A DNA stretch of 64,000 nt from Sinomonas gamaensis (GCF_005876955.1 NZ_SSCL01000005.1:186001-250000), one strand, 5' to 3'; counted from the stretch's first letter, positions 44,086 to 54,549 are shown. Notes: generated by a model from the letters alone, not told the origin. Numbers and translations are program-made.

Positions 44086-45873
44086 ATGCAGGTCCACAAG
44101 TATGACGTGGTGATCGTCGGCGCCGGTGGCGCCGGCATGCGCGCGGCCATCGAGTCCGGCCAGCGCGCCCGCACCGCTGTACTGACCAAGCTGTACCCCA
44201 CCCGCTCCCACACCGGCGCGGCCCAGGGCGGCATGTGTGCCGCCCTCGCCAACGTCGAGGAGGACAACTGGGAATGGCACACCTTCGACACGGTCAAGGG
44301 CGGCGACTATCTCGTCGACCAGGACGCCGCCGAGGTCATGGCGAAGGAGGCGATCGACGCCGTCCTCGACCTCGAGAAGATGGGCCTGCCCTTCAACCGC
44401 ACGCCGGAGGGCCGCATCGACCAGCGTCGCTTCGGCGGCCACACGCGTGACCACGGCAAGGCTCCGGTCCGTCGCGCATGCTACGCCGCGGACCGCACGG
44501 GCCACATGATCCTGCAGACGCTCTACCAGAACTGCGTCAAGCACAACGTCGAGTTCTACAACGAGTACTACGTGCTGGACCTCCTCATGGTCGAGGAGGA
44601 CGCAGTGCGCGAGGACGGCACGCCGTTCAAGCAGAAGCGCGCCGCAGGCGTGGTGAGCTACGACCTCGCGTCCGGCGAGATCCACGTCTTCCAGGCCAAG
44701 GCCATCGTCTTCGCCACGGGCGGCGCCGGCAAGGTCTTCAAGACCACCTCCAACGCCCACACCCTGACCGGTGATGGCATGGGCATCGCGTTCCGCCGCG
44801 GCATCCCGCTCGAGGACATGGAGTTCATCCAGTTCCACCCGACGGGCCTCGCCGGACTCGGCATCCTCCTTTCCGAGGCGGCCCGAGGCGAGGGTGCCAT
44901 CCTCCGGAACTCGGAGGGCGAGCGCTTCATGGAGCGCTACGCGCCGACCATCAAGGACCTCGCTCCTCGCGATATCGTGGCCCGTTCCATGGCCAACGAG
45001 GTGCGCGAGGGCCGCGGAGCCGGCCCGAACAAGGACTACGTGCTCCTTGACCTGACCCACCTCGAGCCCGCGCACATCGATGCGAAGCTGCCGGACATCA
45101 CCGAGTTCGCGCGGACGTACCTGGGCGTGGAGCCCTACACCGAGCCCGTTCCCGTGTACCCCACGGCGCACTACGTGATGGGCGGCGTCCCGACCAACAT
45201 CAAGGGTGAGGTCCTCCAGGACAACGAGACCGTGGTGCCGGGCCTCTACGCGGCCGGCGAGGTTGCCTGCGTGTCCGTTCACGGCTCGAACCGCCTGGGC
45301 ACGAATTCGCTTCTCGACATCAACGTGTTCGGAAAGCGCTCGGGCATCGCGGCCGCCGAGTACGCCAAGACGGCCGAGTTCGTGGAACTCCCCGAGAACC
45401 CGGCTGCGGAGACGGAGGCGCTCCTGAGCGCCGTCCGCAACTCTGCGGGCAACGAGCGGATCGCCTCGATCCGGGCCGACCTGCAGGAGACCATGGACGC
45501 GAACATGCAGGTGTTCCGGACCAAGGACTCCATCGCCAAGGCCCTTGCAGACATCGCAGCCCTGCGCGAGCGCTACCGGAACATCGGAATCCAGGACAAG
45601 GGCAAGCGCTTCAACCTCGACCTCCTCGAGGCCGTCGAGCTCGGCTTCCTCCTGGATCTTGCCGAGGTCATGACGGTTGCTGCCCTCCACCGCAAGGAGT
45701 CGCGAGGCGGCCACTACCGCGAGGACTTCCCCGACCGCGACGACGCCAACTTCATGAAGCACTCGATGCTCTACAGGGACCCCGCGGCGGAGACCGAGGG
45801 CGTCAAGGGCATCCGCTTCGGTACGAAGCCGGTTGTCTTCACCCGTTACGAGCCGATGGAGCGTAAGTACTGA
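44086..45873 (+). CDS. sdhA: Succinate dehydrogenase flavoprotein subunit
   Basis: A 595-residue FAD subunit oxidising succinate to fumarate. [16 protein letters not shown] binds [17 protein letters not shown] carries the His for covalent FAD linkage. HPTGLAGLG and [21 protein letters not shown] belong to the active site, and the C terminus ends in [28 protein letters not shown] precedes the ATG. The stop shares one base with the sdhB start. Confidence 0.98.
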   Translation: MQVHKYDVVIVGAGGAGMRAAIESGQRARTAVLTKLYPTRSHTGAAQGGMCAALANVEEDNWEWHTFDTVKGGDYLVDQDAAEVMAKEAIDAVLDLEKMGLPFNRTPEGRIDQRRFGGHTRDHGKAPVRRACYAADRTGHMILQTLYQNCVKHNVEFYNEYYVLDLLMVEEDAVREDGTPFKQKRAAGVVSYDLASGEIHVFQAKAIVFATGGAGKVFKTTSNAHTLTGDGMGIAFRRGIPLEDMEFIQFHPTGLAGLGILLSEAARGEGAILRNSEGERFMERYAPTIKDLAPRDIVARSMANEVREGRGAGPNKDYVLLDLTHLEPAHIDAKLPDITEFARTYLGVEPYTEPVPVYPTAHYVMGGVPTNIKGEVLQDNETVVPGLYAAGEVACVSVHGSNRLGTNSLLDINVFGKRSGIAAAEYAKTAEFVELPENPAAETEALLSAVRNSAGNERIASIRADLQETMDANMQVFRTKDSIAKALADIAALRERYRNIGIQDKGKRFNLDLLEAVELGFLLDLAEVMTVAALHRKESRGGHYREDFPDRDDANFMKHSMLYRDPAAETEGVKGIRFGTKPVVFTRYEPMERKY

Positions 45874-46655
45874 TGACCGCGTCAACTGCAGAGCCAGCCT
45901 CGAAGGTCGAGCTGCCCGCGAGCGTCGGCGGCGGGGGCGAGATCCCGACCTTCGACATCACGCTCCGGGTGCGCCGCTACAACCCCGAGGTCTCGGAAGA
46001 GTCCCACTGGGACGAGTTCAAGCTCACCATGTATGGCACGGACCGCGTGCTGGACGCCCTGCACAAGGTCAAGTGGGAGCACGACGGGTCCCTCTCGTTC
46101 CGCCGGTCGTGCGCGCACGGCGTGTGCGGCTCCGATGCCATGCGGATCAACGGCCGCAACCGTCTCGCCTGCAAGACGCTGCTGAAGGACCTCGACACGT
46201 CCAAGCCCATCACGGTCGAGCCCATCAAGGGCCTGCCGGTGGAGAAGGACCTCATCGTGGACATGGAGCCGTTCTTCCAGTCCTACCGCGAGATTATGCC
46301 GTTCCTCGTGGCCAAGGGCCACGAGCCCACGAAGGAGCGCCTCCAGTCCCCCGAGGATCGCGAGCGCTTCGACGACACCACGAAGTGCATCCTCTGCGCC
46401 GCGTGCACGTCGTCGTGCCCCGTGTTCTGGACCGACGGCCAGTACTTCGGCCCGGCGGCGATCGTCAACGCGCACCGCTTCATCTTCGACTCGCGCGACG
46501 ATGCCGGTGACATGCGCCTTGAGATCCTCAACGACAAGGAAGGCGTGTGGCGCTGCCGCACGATCTTCAACTGCTCCGAGGCCTGCCCGCGCGGCATCCA
46601 GGTCACCAAGGCCATCTCGGAGGTCAAGCAGGCCATCCTGGCCCGCCAGTTCTAG
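45873..46655 (+). CDS. sdhB: Succinate dehydrogenase iron-sulfur subunit
   Basis: A 260-residue subunit carrying three clusters: [2Fe-2S] in SCAHGVCGSDAM with the later CKTLL cysteine, [4Fe-4S] in CILCAACTSSCPV, and [3Fe-4S] in CSEACPRG together with the final cysteine of the second motif. It wires SdhA to the membrane quinone site. The N terminus has a ~25-residue extension. A strong terminator follows 46 bp downstream. Confidence 0.98.
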   Translation: MTASTAEPASKVELPASVGGGGEIPTFDITLRVRRYNPEVSEESHWDEFKLTMYGTDRVLDALHKVKWEHDGSLSFRRSCAHGVCGSDAMRINGRNRLACKTLLKDLDTSKPITVEPIKGLPVEKDLIVDMEPFFQSYREIMPFLVAKGHEPTKERLQSPEDRERFDDTTKCILCAACTSSCPVFWTDGQYFGPAAIVNAHRFIFDSRDDAGDMRLEILNDKEGVWRCRTIFNCSEACPRGIQVTKAISEVKQAILARQF

Positions 46656-46701
46656 CCTTACGGGCTTCTAGCCTTGCTGGCCGCACTCGGGGCCTCACGG
46701 C

Positions 46702-46740
46702 AAAGGGGGCGCTGCTGCAGATTGCAGCGGCGCCCCCTTT
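46702..46740. terminator. Bidirectional terminator after sdhB
   Basis: Arms 46702-46719 and 46723-46740 form an 18-bp stem with one wobble pair and a 3-nt loop. The outer AAAGGGGG/CCCCCTTT gives a short T-tract in both directions. It separates sdhB from the convergent BrkB gene. Confidence 0.85.
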
Positions 46741-46751
46741 CCTGTCCCGCC

Positions 46752-47897
46752 TCAGCCCCGGTGGGCGAGAGGCCTCGAAGGCCTGCGCGCAGGGCGGGAG
46801 GAGCCGAAGGGAGCGGTCTTGCGCTCGGGGAGGGCAGCGCCGTCGGCCTCGCGGATGGCGGCCCACGCGCCGGAGACGAGATAGACCTGGCTCACGAGGT
46901 TGAACCAGATGAGCAGACCGATGATGACGGCGAAGGACGCCAGGAGTGGATTCGCGCCGGCTCGGGCGAGGAGTTGGCTGCTGAAGAGCTGGAGGATCGT
47001 GGTGCCCGCGCCGGCGATCGCCGTGCTCTCGAGCAGGGCACGGCGGGAGAGCGAGAGCCCCGCAGCGAGGCGGAACAGGATCAGCGCAGTGGCCCAGTTC
47101 AGCAGGAGCGGAACGACGATGCCGATGAGCCAGCTGACCGGGGCCACAACAGCTTGATCGAGGCTCAGGAGGTCCGCGATAAAGCCGACAGCGCCCGTGA
47201 ACAGGATGCTGACGCCGGAGGTGAGCACCAGGACGATCCCCAGGAGCAGAAGGGTGCCGGTGTCCCGCAGACGCATGAGCACCGGGTTGACCTGCAGGGG
47301 GCGTTCGTCGACGACGCCCCGGAGGCCGTCACGGATGCTGCTGATCCACCCGAGGGAGGTCAGCACGGTCACGATGGCGGCGATGATCGCCGTGAGCCCC
47401 AACCCGGACGGGTTCAGAAGCGCGTGGGGATCGGCGAGCCCGTCGTGGCCGTCCACCTTGAGGAGCCCCGGCGCCGACTGCGCCACGAGCTGCACGATCT
47501 TGTCGACCAGCTCCGGCTGGCCTGCGAGCACAAGCCCAGCCACGGAGAATCCGGTGGTCAGGAGGCCTGCGACCGAGAAGAACATGTTGAAGCCGATGCC
47601 GGCGCTCAGCAGCGGTCCGTAGCGCAGGCCGTAGAGCTGGAACGTCCGAATAGGACGCCACGTGCTTGTCTGGGCGACCACCCACTGCACAAGGGCAAGA
47701 TACCGCTTGGGCGCGCCGACGCCGTCGAGCTTTGCCCGGCCCCACGCCTGTCGCGCCTTCAGAGCAGCGAGCTTGAGCTGCTCCAGTTCGGTGGGGAGGG
47801 GCTGACCCGACCGCGAGCGGTCAAGAGCCGCCCGGCGCCTCTCCCCCGAAGTCGAGCTCTTCCCGGAGTTGCCAGAGGCCGTCGGAATCGTGCTCAT
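46752..47897 (-). CDS. YihY/BrkB family membrane protein
   Basis: A 381-residue protein with about six TM helices. YGLRYGPLLSAGIGFNMFFSVAGLL, VTVLTSLGWISSIRDGLRGV and FNLVSQVYLVSGAWAAIREA match the actinobacterial YihY family, of uncertain function (the RNase BN label is historical). The start is unclear: no ATG or GTG occurs near the upstream gene's stop, so I take the ATG at 47897, which overlaps the 2'-5' ligase-like gene by 77 bp. A TAGCAT lies 8 nt before it. Confidence 0.88.
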   Translation of the reverse strand: MSTIPTASGNSGKSSTSGERRRAALDRSRSGQPLPTELEQLKLAALKARQAWGRAKLDGVGAPKRYLALVQWVVAQTSTWRPIRTFQLYGLRYGPLLSAGIGFNMFFSVAGLLTTGFSVAGLVLAGQPELVDKIVQLVAQSAPGLLKVDGHDGLADPHALLNPSGLGLTAIIAAIVTVLTSLGWISSIRDGLRGVVDERPLQVNPVLMRLRDTGTLLLLGIVLVLTSGVSILFTGAVGFIADLLSLDQAVVAPVSWLIGIVVPLLLNWATALILFRLAAGLSLSRRALLESTAIAGAGTTILQLFSSQLLARAGANPLLASFAVIIGLLIWFNLVSQVYLVSGAWAAIREADGAALPERKTAPFGSSRPARRPSRPLAHRG

Positions 47898-48390
47898 AGA
47901 GCCCCATGCTAGCCACTGTGAAAGAGGTGCTGTAGTTCTTGAGGGCGAGTTCGGCCTCGTCGAGGCGCTCGGGGTCGACGTCATGGGCCACCGTGACGTG
48001 CGGATGGTACGGGAACGGGAGCTCACGCTCGAGGGGACCCTGCTGAAGTTCGGCGTGCAGTTTGACGCACGCCTCGAAGCCCTCGGCCACGTTCAGGTAG
48101 ACGACCTCTGAGACCGGGCGGAACGAACCCGTCCCGGAGATCGTCACGCGGAACGGCGACTGCCGCGCCGCCACGCTGCGGACGTGCTCGACGGCCGCCT
48201 CCCAATCATGGGCCTCGGTCGTGGTCACGAGGGTGATGTGGGCCGGAATCGACTCCGCCATCGGATCCCCGAAGGACGCGCGCCACTTGCGCAGCTCCGC
48301 CGCGACGTCGTCCGGGAAACCCAGGATGACGCCCACGAGGGGGGCGTTGCCGTCTCCCTCGGCGACGTGATCGTCGAATCGGTCCGTCAT
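47821..48390 (-). CDS. thpR: 2'-5' RNA ligase / cyclic phosphodiesterase family protein
   Basis: A 189-residue 2H phosphoesterase. The two HxT motifs are visible as HITLV (near residue 51) and HVTVA (near 132), in the expected spacing. Family members hydrolyse 2',3'-cyclic phosphates or ligate tRNA halves in vitro; the natural substrate is unknown. It starts 4 bp after trpS and overlaps the BrkB gene at its 3' end, so trpS-thpR-BrkB are likely one transcript. Confidence 0.88.
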   Translation of the reverse strand: MTDRFDDHVAEGDGNAPLVGVILGFPDDVAAELRKWRASFGDPMAESIPAHITLVTTTEAHDWEAAVEHVRSVAARQSPFRVTISGTGSFRPVSEVVYLNVAEGFEACVKLHAELQQGPLERELPFPYHPHVTVAHDVDPERLDEAELALKNYSTSFTVASMGLYEHDSDGLWQLREELDFGGEAPGGS

Positions 48391-48394
48391 TGCC

Positions 48395-49477
<1,083 letters not shown>

Positions 49478-50323
49478 CTAGAGCTGGTAGTCGATGACAA
49501 GCGGTGCATGGTCTGAGAACCGGGTGTCCCACGCGGTGGCGCGATCGACGACGGCGTTCCTCGCCGCCGCGGCGAGTCCCGCCGTCGCCATGTGGTAGTC
49601 GATGCGCCAACCGGCATCGTTGTCGAAGGCGCGGCCGCGCTGGGACCACCAGGTATACGGCCCATCGACCTGGCCGGAGAGCTCCCGGTGCACGTCCTTC
49701 CAGCCGATCTCCTCGCCGAAGAAGCGGTCGAAGTAAGCCCGCTCCTCGGGCAGGAAGCCCGCGCGCTTCTGGTTCGACTTCCAGTTCCGAATGTCGAGCG
49801 GGGTGTGGCCCACGTTGAGGTCTCCCACCACCAGGGCGAAGTCGCTCAGCTCTGTCAGTTCGGGAAGCCGCTTGAGCATCACGTCGAGGAAGCGGTACTT
49901 GTCCACCTGCTTCGGTGTGTCCACCTCGCCCGAGTGCACATAGGCGCTCACCACGGTCAGCTGCTTGCCGCTCGGGAGCGCGAAATCGGCCTCGACCCAG
50001 CGGCCGGCCGTCGCGAAGTAGTCGTCGCCGATGCCCACGCGGGTCGCGGTCGGTTCCTGCCGGGAGGCAATCGCCACTCCGGCGCGCCCCTTCGCGTCAG
50101 CCTCCGCGTGCAGCACATGCCAGCCGTCGAAGTACTCGTTGACCACGTCGTCGGGCGCGCGCACCTCCTGCATGCACAGGATGTCCAGATCGCGCGGCTC
50201 AAGCCACTCCGGCATGCCCTTGCGCCAGGCGGCGCGGAGCCCGTTGACGTTCACTGTGGCGATGCGCAGCGCTCCACCCTTGGGCGCATACGAGGAAGTC
50301 GTCATAGCAGCTTCGAGGGTCAC
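49478..50323 (-). CDS. xth: Exodeoxyribonuclease III / AP endonuclease family
   Basis: A 281-residue Mg-dependent nuclease of the exonuclease III superfamily. IATVNVNGLRAAWRKG, LCMQEVRAP (metal-binding Glu), VVGDLNVGHTPLDIRNWK (catalytic Asp/Asn) and FSDHAPLVIDY (catalytic His) are all intact. It repairs abasic sites. The GTG at 50323 is selected because TAGAGT is exactly 6 nt upstream, a leaderless pattern; an ATG at 50305 is the alternative. It lies 21 bp upstream of trpS. Confidence 0.95.
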   Translation of the reverse strand: MTLEAAMTTSSYAPKGGALRIATVNVNGLRAAWRKGMPEWLEPRDLDILCMQEVRAPDDVVNEYFDGWHVLHAEADAKGRAGVAIASRQEPTATRVGIGDDYFATAGRWVEADFALPSGKQLTVVSAYVHSGEVDTPKQVDKYRFLDVMLKRLPELTELSDFALVVGDLNVGHTPLDIRNWKSNQKRAGFLPEERAYFDRFFGEEIGWKDVHRELSGQVDGPYTWWSQRGRAFDNDAGWRIDYHMATAGLAAAARNAVVDRATAWDTRFSDHAPLVIDYQL

Positions 50324-50329
50324 CCAGAT

Positions 50330-50335
50330 ACTCTA
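50330..50335 (-). promoter_or_regulatory. -10 element TAGAGT for a leaderless xth transcript
   Basis: On the minus strand TAGAGT, then ATCTGG (6 nt), then GTG. The TAG of this hexamer is the stop codon of the upstream membrane-protein gene. Confidence 0.55.
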
Positions 50336-50842
50336 CCCTTCGTCCACGATGGTTCCGGTGACCGGCTCCCCTCCGTCGGGACGCAGCATGTCCCGGGCGT
50401 TGGACGCGGTGATCTGGATCGTCTCGAGAGCGCGGACAACCTGCTCGGCGTCCTTGCCGAGGTTCTCGCGGACCACGCGCTCCTGGACCTGGATGATCTT
50501 GAAGGAATGGTCGAGCTTGAGGTCGCGGACGTCGTCGACGGTGCGGGCTTCCCCCGGGGTGGCGCCCGTCATCGCCGGGGCCCTGCCGCCCAGGCGCTGA
50601 GCCGCTTCCTCGAACTTGGCCTGGGCCCGGCGGCCGGCGTTGCGCACCGACACGAACACGAAGATCGCGAACACGAGCCAGCCCAGCGAGATCACCGCGA
50701 CGATCCAGCCGATGACCTCGTTCCGATTCGCGGCGAAGATCACGGCAATGAGGAAGGCGAGGACGAGGACGGACAGCCCGAGCGCGCCGATGCGGATGCC
50801 CGAGCGCGCCGGGGCAGGGTTCTGGGAGCCGATTGACTGCAT
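50333..50842 (-). CDS. Two-helix membrane protein, unknown function
   Basis: A 169-residue protein. Two adjacent TM helices (about 20-40 IGALGLSVLVLAFLIAVIF and 48-72 IGWIVAVISLGWLVFAIFVFV) are followed by a cytoplasmic helical region of ~95 residues with EARTVDDVRDLKLDHSFKIIQVQERVV. No named family recognised. ATG at 50842 is the first plausible start; an upstream extension to 50935 is Arg/Ser-rich and looks non-coding. Confidence 0.8.
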   Translation of the reverse strand: MQSIGSQNPAPARSGIRIGALGLSVLVLAFLIAVIFAANRNEVIGWIVAVISLGWLVFAIFVFVSVRNAGRRAQAKFEEAAQRLGGRAPAMTGATPGEARTVDDVRDLKLDHSFKIIQVQERVVRENLGKDAEQVVRALETIQITASNARDMLRPDGGEPVTGTIVDEG

Positions 50843-50885
50843 GGAGCCATTCTCCCAGACCGTGGGTGCCGCGGCTCGCGGCAGG

Positions 50886-51728
50886 CTACCGGAGGAACAG
50901 CGCCCGCAGGCGCCGCGTCGTGAAGGCGAGCCCAATGAGGATCATCACCACGTAGTACGCGAGGTGGATCCACGTCGCCGCGCTGAACACGCCGATGCTG
51001 ATCTCGCGCATGAGCTCGACCCCGTGCCAGAGGGGAAGGGCCTGGATGACCCACTGAACGGGCTCGGGGTAGACGCTGAGGGGGTAGAAAGTGGCCGAGA
51101 ACAGGAACATCGGCAGCATGACGAACGTGATGATGTCCATCTGCTGGAAGGTCTTCATGTAGCTCGTGATCGCCATCCCGAAGCTCGCGAAGCCGAACGC
51201 CACCATCACTGACGTGGGGACGAGCAGGAGGGCCCACGGCGTGGTGATGAGCCCCATGAGGCCCATGACCCCGGTGAACCCCAGCGCGTAGAGAAAGCCG
51301 CGGAAGAGGGCCATGAAGATCTCGCCGACGGCGATGTCGAACGGCCCGAGGGACGTGTAGAGCATGCTCTGGTAGAGCTTGCCGAAATGCATCTTGAAGA
51401 AGATGTTCCACGTCGAGTCGTAGATCGCCCCGTTCATCGCGGAGACGGCGAGCAGGGCAGGGGCGATGTAGGCGGCGTAGCTGATCGGGGCTCCGCCCGG
51501 ACCTGCGACGGCGCCTACGAGCCCTCCGAGCCCGATGCCGAGGGACAGCAGGTAGAAGACCGGCTCGAAGAAGCCGGAGATCAGAATGACCCAGTTCTGG
51601 CTCTTGATGACGCGGAAGCCGCGTTCGATCACCGAGCGGGCATTGCGTGCGTAGAGCGCACTCAGAGGGCGTCGGTCGGCGGAGAGGATGTAGTCGCCGT
51701 CAGGGTTCTCCTCGGTCAGCGCCTTCAT
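50886..51728 (-). CDS. ABC-2 type exporter permease (NodJ/DrrB-like), second
   Basis: A 280-residue permease with six TM helices. The N-terminal amphipathic YARNARSVIERGFRVIKSQNW, SLGIGLGGLVG and the conserved PMFLFSATFYPLSVYPEPVQWVIQALPLWHGVELMREI match the NodJ/DrrB class. It overlaps the first permease by 4 bp (ATGA), so exporter genes are ATPase, permease, permease in one unit. Substrate unknown. Confidence 0.94.
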   Translation of the reverse strand: MKALTEENPDGDYILSADRRPLSALYARNARSVIERGFRVIKSQNWVILISGFFEPVFYLLSLGIGLGGLVGAVAGPGGAPISYAAYIAPALLAVSAMNGAIYDSTWNIFFKMHFGKLYQSMLYTSLGPFDIAVGEIFMALFRGFLYALGFTGVMGLMGLITTPWALLLVPTSVMVAFGFASFGMAITSYMKTFQQMDIITFVMLPMFLFSATFYPLSVYPEPVQWVIQALPLWHGVELMREISIGVFSAATWIHLAYYVVMILIGLAFTTRRLRALFLR

Positions 51729-52564
51729 GCCGCCATCCGCCTCGCGTAGTTGCGACGGGCCCAGCCGATGCCGAATAGGCCGAGCGCCACAAGATAGAGG
51801 ACGTGCACGGCGACGAGCCAGACGGGCTCCATGAGGCCGATGGTAGCGAGGCGTCCAAGCTGATTCCCATGCCACAGGGGGGAGATCCACCCGATCCACT
51901 GCATGGCCGGAGGCATGGTCTCGAGCGGATAGAACGTCCCCGAGAACAGGAACAGCGGCATCACGATGAACCGCTGGATCATGGAGAACTGGAAGTTCTC
52001 CTTCTCGATCCTCGCCGCATACGCCATGAGGGGTGTCCCGAAGGCCATGCCCGCGAGGACTCCGATCGGCACCACGAGCCACGAAGCCGGGCTCCGGACG
52101 GCCCCGAACGCAAGCATGATGAGGAAGAACACGAGGCACTGGACGAGGAGCCGGACACCCACGGCCATGACGTGCCCCGCGGCGAGCTGCCCCGGCACGA
52201 GCGGAGTCACGTGGGGACCGTAGTAGACCCGTCGCCACTTGAAGCCGTCCATGACAGGGAACATCATCTCGTTCGCGCAGGTCATGACCGCGCTGGAGAC
52301 GAGGAGCGCGGGGGCGGCGTACGCGAGGTAGCCGACGCCGGCGAAATGGGCGGAAGGGCTGCGGTCCACGATGGACGCGAGCCCGACCCCCATGGAGAAG
52401 AGGTACAGGAGGGGATTCCCCACGCTCGTCACCACGATGGTCACTGCGTAGGCGCGCATGCTGCGCAGCATGTGCTCCATGAAGTAGAACGAGCCCCACC
52501 GCCTGGCCTTGGCCGCGGAGGCTTCCGGGGAATGGGCCTGAAGACGCGGCTGGGTCTCAGTCAA
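51725..52564 (-). CDS. ABC-2 type exporter permease (NodJ/DrrB-like), first
   Basis: A 279-residue permease paralogous to its neighbour: FYFMEHMLRSMRAYAVTIVVTSVGNPLLYLFSMGVGLASIV and PLFLFSGTFYPLETMPPAMQWIGWISPLWHGNQLGRL. The likely start is a TTG at 52564 that overlaps the ATPase stop by 8 bp; no ATG or GTG occurs until MEHML about 30 codons later. A heterodimeric membrane domain with the second permease is expected. Confidence 0.9.
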   Translation of the reverse strand: MTETQPRLQAHSPEASAAKARRWGSFYFMEHMLRSMRAYAVTIVVTSVGNPLLYLFSMGVGLASIVDRSPSAHFAGVGYLAYAAPALLVSSAVMTCANEMMFPVMDGFKWRRVYYGPHVTPLVPGQLAAGHVMAVGVRLLVQCLVFFLIMLAFGAVRSPASWLVVPIGVLAGMAFGTPLMAYAARIEKENFQFSMIQRFIVMPLFLFSGTFYPLETMPPAMQWIGWISPLWHGNQLGRLATIGLMEPVWLVAVHVLYLVALGLFGIGWARRNYARRMAA

Positions 52565-53540
52565 TGAGGGACCGTCCGGTGAGGCGCAGGAACACGTCCT
52601 CGAGCGAGGCCCGCCGCACGAGCGAAGTGATCGGGTGGAGCTGGCGCGCGCGAATCTGCTCGAGTGAGGCCTCGCCGTTGTCCGTGTAGACGAGGACCCG
52701 ATCGGGCAGCACCTCGATGCGCTCCCCCACGCCGTCGAGCTGAGGGGCGACGGCGGCATTCCGGTCCGTCCCAAAGCGAACCTCGAGCACCTCACGGCTC
52801 GAATGCTCGCGGATGAGCGCAGACGGCGACCCCTCCGCCATGATCTTGCCCTTGTCCACGACGATGAGCCGGTCGCACAGCTGCTCCGCCTCATCCATGT
52901 AGTGGGTCGTGAGCACGAGCGTCACGCCCTGCTCCTTGAGCCGGAACAGGCGGTCCCAGAGGACGTGGCGGGCCTGGGGGTCGAGACCTGTGGTCGGCTC
53001 GTCGAGAAGGAGGATCCGCGGATCGTTGATGAGCGAGCGGGCGATCGTCAGCCGCCGCTTCATGCCGCCGGAGAGCGAATCGACGCGTGCCTTCGCCTTC
53101 TCCGCCAGCTGCGCGAAGTCGAGGAGCTCGTCCGCCCTCTGTGCGAGGTAGGAGTGCGAGAGGCCGAAGTACCGGCCATAGACGATGAGGTTGTCCCGGA
53201 CGCGGAGCTCCTCGTCGAGATTGTCCTGCTGCGGGACCACGCCGAGGTGCGCCCGCACTTCCGGGCCCTGCTTCTCCGGGTCGAGGCCCATGATGCTCAG
53301 CTCGCCGCTGGTCCTCTGGGTCACGCCGCCGATCATCCTCATGGTGGTCGACTTGCCAGCGCCGTTGGGCCCGAGCAGGCCGAACGACTCCCCCGCCGGC
53401 ACTTCGAAGCTGATGCCGTCGACGGCGTTGACGTCTCCGTACGTCTTGACGAGATTCCGAGCACTGATCACTGGCGGCCGAACCGTGCGAGCACCGGCCA
53501 CGGCAGTTCCCTTGGCACGGCCTGGTGCTTCCTGCGACAC
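52557..53540 (-). CDS. ABC-2 exporter ATPase (NodI/DrrA-like)
   Basis: A 327-residue ATPase. Walker A GPNGAGKST is near residue 57, signature LSGGMKRRLTIARSL, Walker B ILLLDEPTTGLDPQ, switch His in TTHYMDEAEQLCDRL. HLGVVPQQDNLDEELRVRDNL is typical of NodI. The C-terminal ~90 residues form the regulatory domain of this family. GTG at 53540 has TAGTGT exactly 7 nt upstream, so the operon mRNA is probably leaderless. Drug or lipid export is a family-level guess. Confidence 0.95.
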   Translation of the reverse strand: MSQEAPGRAKGTAVAGARTVRPPVISARNLVKTYGDVNAVDGISFEVPAGESFGLLGPNGAGKSTTMRMIGGVTQRTSGELSIMGLDPEKQGPEVRAHLGVVPQQDNLDEELRVRDNLIVYGRYFGLSHSYLAQRADELLDFAQLAEKAKARVDSLSGGMKRRLTIARSLINDPRILLLDEPTTGLDPQARHVLWDRLFRLKEQGVTLVLTTHYMDEAEQLCDRLIVVDKGKIMAEGSPSALIREHSSREVLEVRFGTDRNAAVAPQLDGVGERIEVLPDRVLVYTDNGEASLEQIRARQLHPITSLVRRASLEDVFLRLTGRSLID

Positions 53541-53547
53541 TCACCGC

Positions 53548-53553
53548 ACACTA
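53548..53553 (-). promoter_or_regulatory. -10 element TAGTGT for the exporter operon (leaderless)
   Basis: On the minus strand TAGTGT, then GCGGTGA (7 nt), then the GTG of the ATPase gene. Confidence 0.55.
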
Positions 53554-53661
53554 TCCGACGGGGCGCGGCACGGGAAGGGTTTGTGCAACGCTTCTTTCAG
53601 AGTGAGTGCGGCACTTCCGGTTGCTGGGACGGCGGCGCGAAAAGGTCGGCGGCGAAATCCA

Positions 53662-54549
53662 TCAGGGCCTGTGCGCGGCGCGTGGGGCGAACGCCGCGGA
53701 CCAGGCCAGCAGGATGCGGACGGGCGCAGGCGGAGGGGTGATCTCTGCGGCAACGACGGGAAGCCCCTCGTACGTCTCGCTCCGTCTCGGTCGCTGCACC
53801 AGCAGCCCATAGCCGAGCCCTCGGCCCACGAGGGAGCGCGTCAACTCGAAGTCGGTGGTCCGGTAGCGGATCCGCGGCTCGACACCGGCCGCCCGGAACA
53901 CGGCCATGGTGTGCTCGCCGCTCGGATGGAGGTCGAGGAAGACGAGCGGTTCTTCGGCGAGCGCCGCGAGGTCCACGGGATCGCCGGTGGCGAGCGGGTG
54001 TGAGGCGGGCAGCAGCACGTAGACGCGGGACTCGTAGAGCGTCCGTGCGGCGAGGCCCATGGGGAGGTTCATGTCGTAGATGAGCGCCGCGTCGAGTTCG
54101 CCCTCGAGGAGCCTCCGCTCGAGCGGAACCTGTTGGTCGGCGACAAAGTCGAGCTCGACCTCCGGGTGCCGCTCTCCGAAGCCTTGGAGGATCGGCGGGA
54201 TGAGGGTGACGGCAAGGGTCGAATAACAGCCGAGCGCGACGGGGCCGCGGAGCGCTTTCCCAGCGTCCCGCGCTGAGAGTTCGAGGTCTGCGGCCTCGCC
54301 CAGGAGCGTCCGGGCGCGGTCGCACACATACTGGCCCGCGGGCGTGAGCAGCGCCCCATGAGCGCGACGGCGGACGAGGAGTTGGGTGCCGAGCGCCCGC
54401 TCGAGATCGTTGAGCGCGGCGCCGACCGCGGTCTGCGTCACGTGAAGGCGCGCGGAGGCCGCGCTGATCGAGCCCGTGTCCGCGACGCCGATCAAGTAGC
54501 TCAGCTGGCGGAGGGTGAATCTGCTCGGTGCGCGGACGACGTCGTCCAT
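53662..54549 (-). CDS. LysR family regulator, divergent from the P450 gene, apparently frameshifted at its 3' end
   Basis: A 295-residue regulator as read. The LysR helix-turn-helix is FTLRQLSYLIGVADTGSISAASARLHVTQTAVGAALNDLERALG; the effector domain follows with ALIYDMNLPMG and SLVGRGLGYGLL. It ends abruptly at APRAAHRP. The overlapping frame continues as RRAQALMDFAADLF to a stop at 53597, the normal kind of LysR C terminus. The break falls in a CG run at 53673-53682, so an indel or sequencing error is likely. ATG at 54549 has GGAG upstream. Divergent placement suggests control of the P450 operon. Confidence 0.85.
   Translation of the reverse strand: MDDVVRAPSRFTLRQLSYLIGVADTGSISAASARLHVTQTAVGAALNDLERALGTQLLVRRRAHGALLTPAGQYVCDRARTLLGEAADLELSARDAGKALRGPVALGCYSTLAVTLIPPILQGFGERHPEVELDFVADQQVPLERRLLEGELDAALIYDMNLPMGLAARTLYESRVYVLLPASHPLATGDPVDLAALAEEPLVFLDLHPSGEHTMAVFRAAGVEPRIRYRTTDFELTRSLVGRGLGYGLLVQRPRRSETYEGLPVVAAEITPPPAPVRILLAWSAAFAPRAAHRP

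Noticed and set aside
43297-45885. An 862-codon open frame antisense to sdhCDA
   Set aside because: It mirrors the GC-rich third positions of the real genes. The sequence is low-complexity (Val/Gly/Leu/Asp/Arg) with no domain, and the opposite strand encodes intact succinate dehydrogenase subunits.
47897-47912. TAGCAT 8 nt before the BrkB ATG as a leaderless promoter
   Set aside because: The 8-nt gap is outside the 6-7 nt seen at the other starts, and the gene is probably cotranscribed with trpS.
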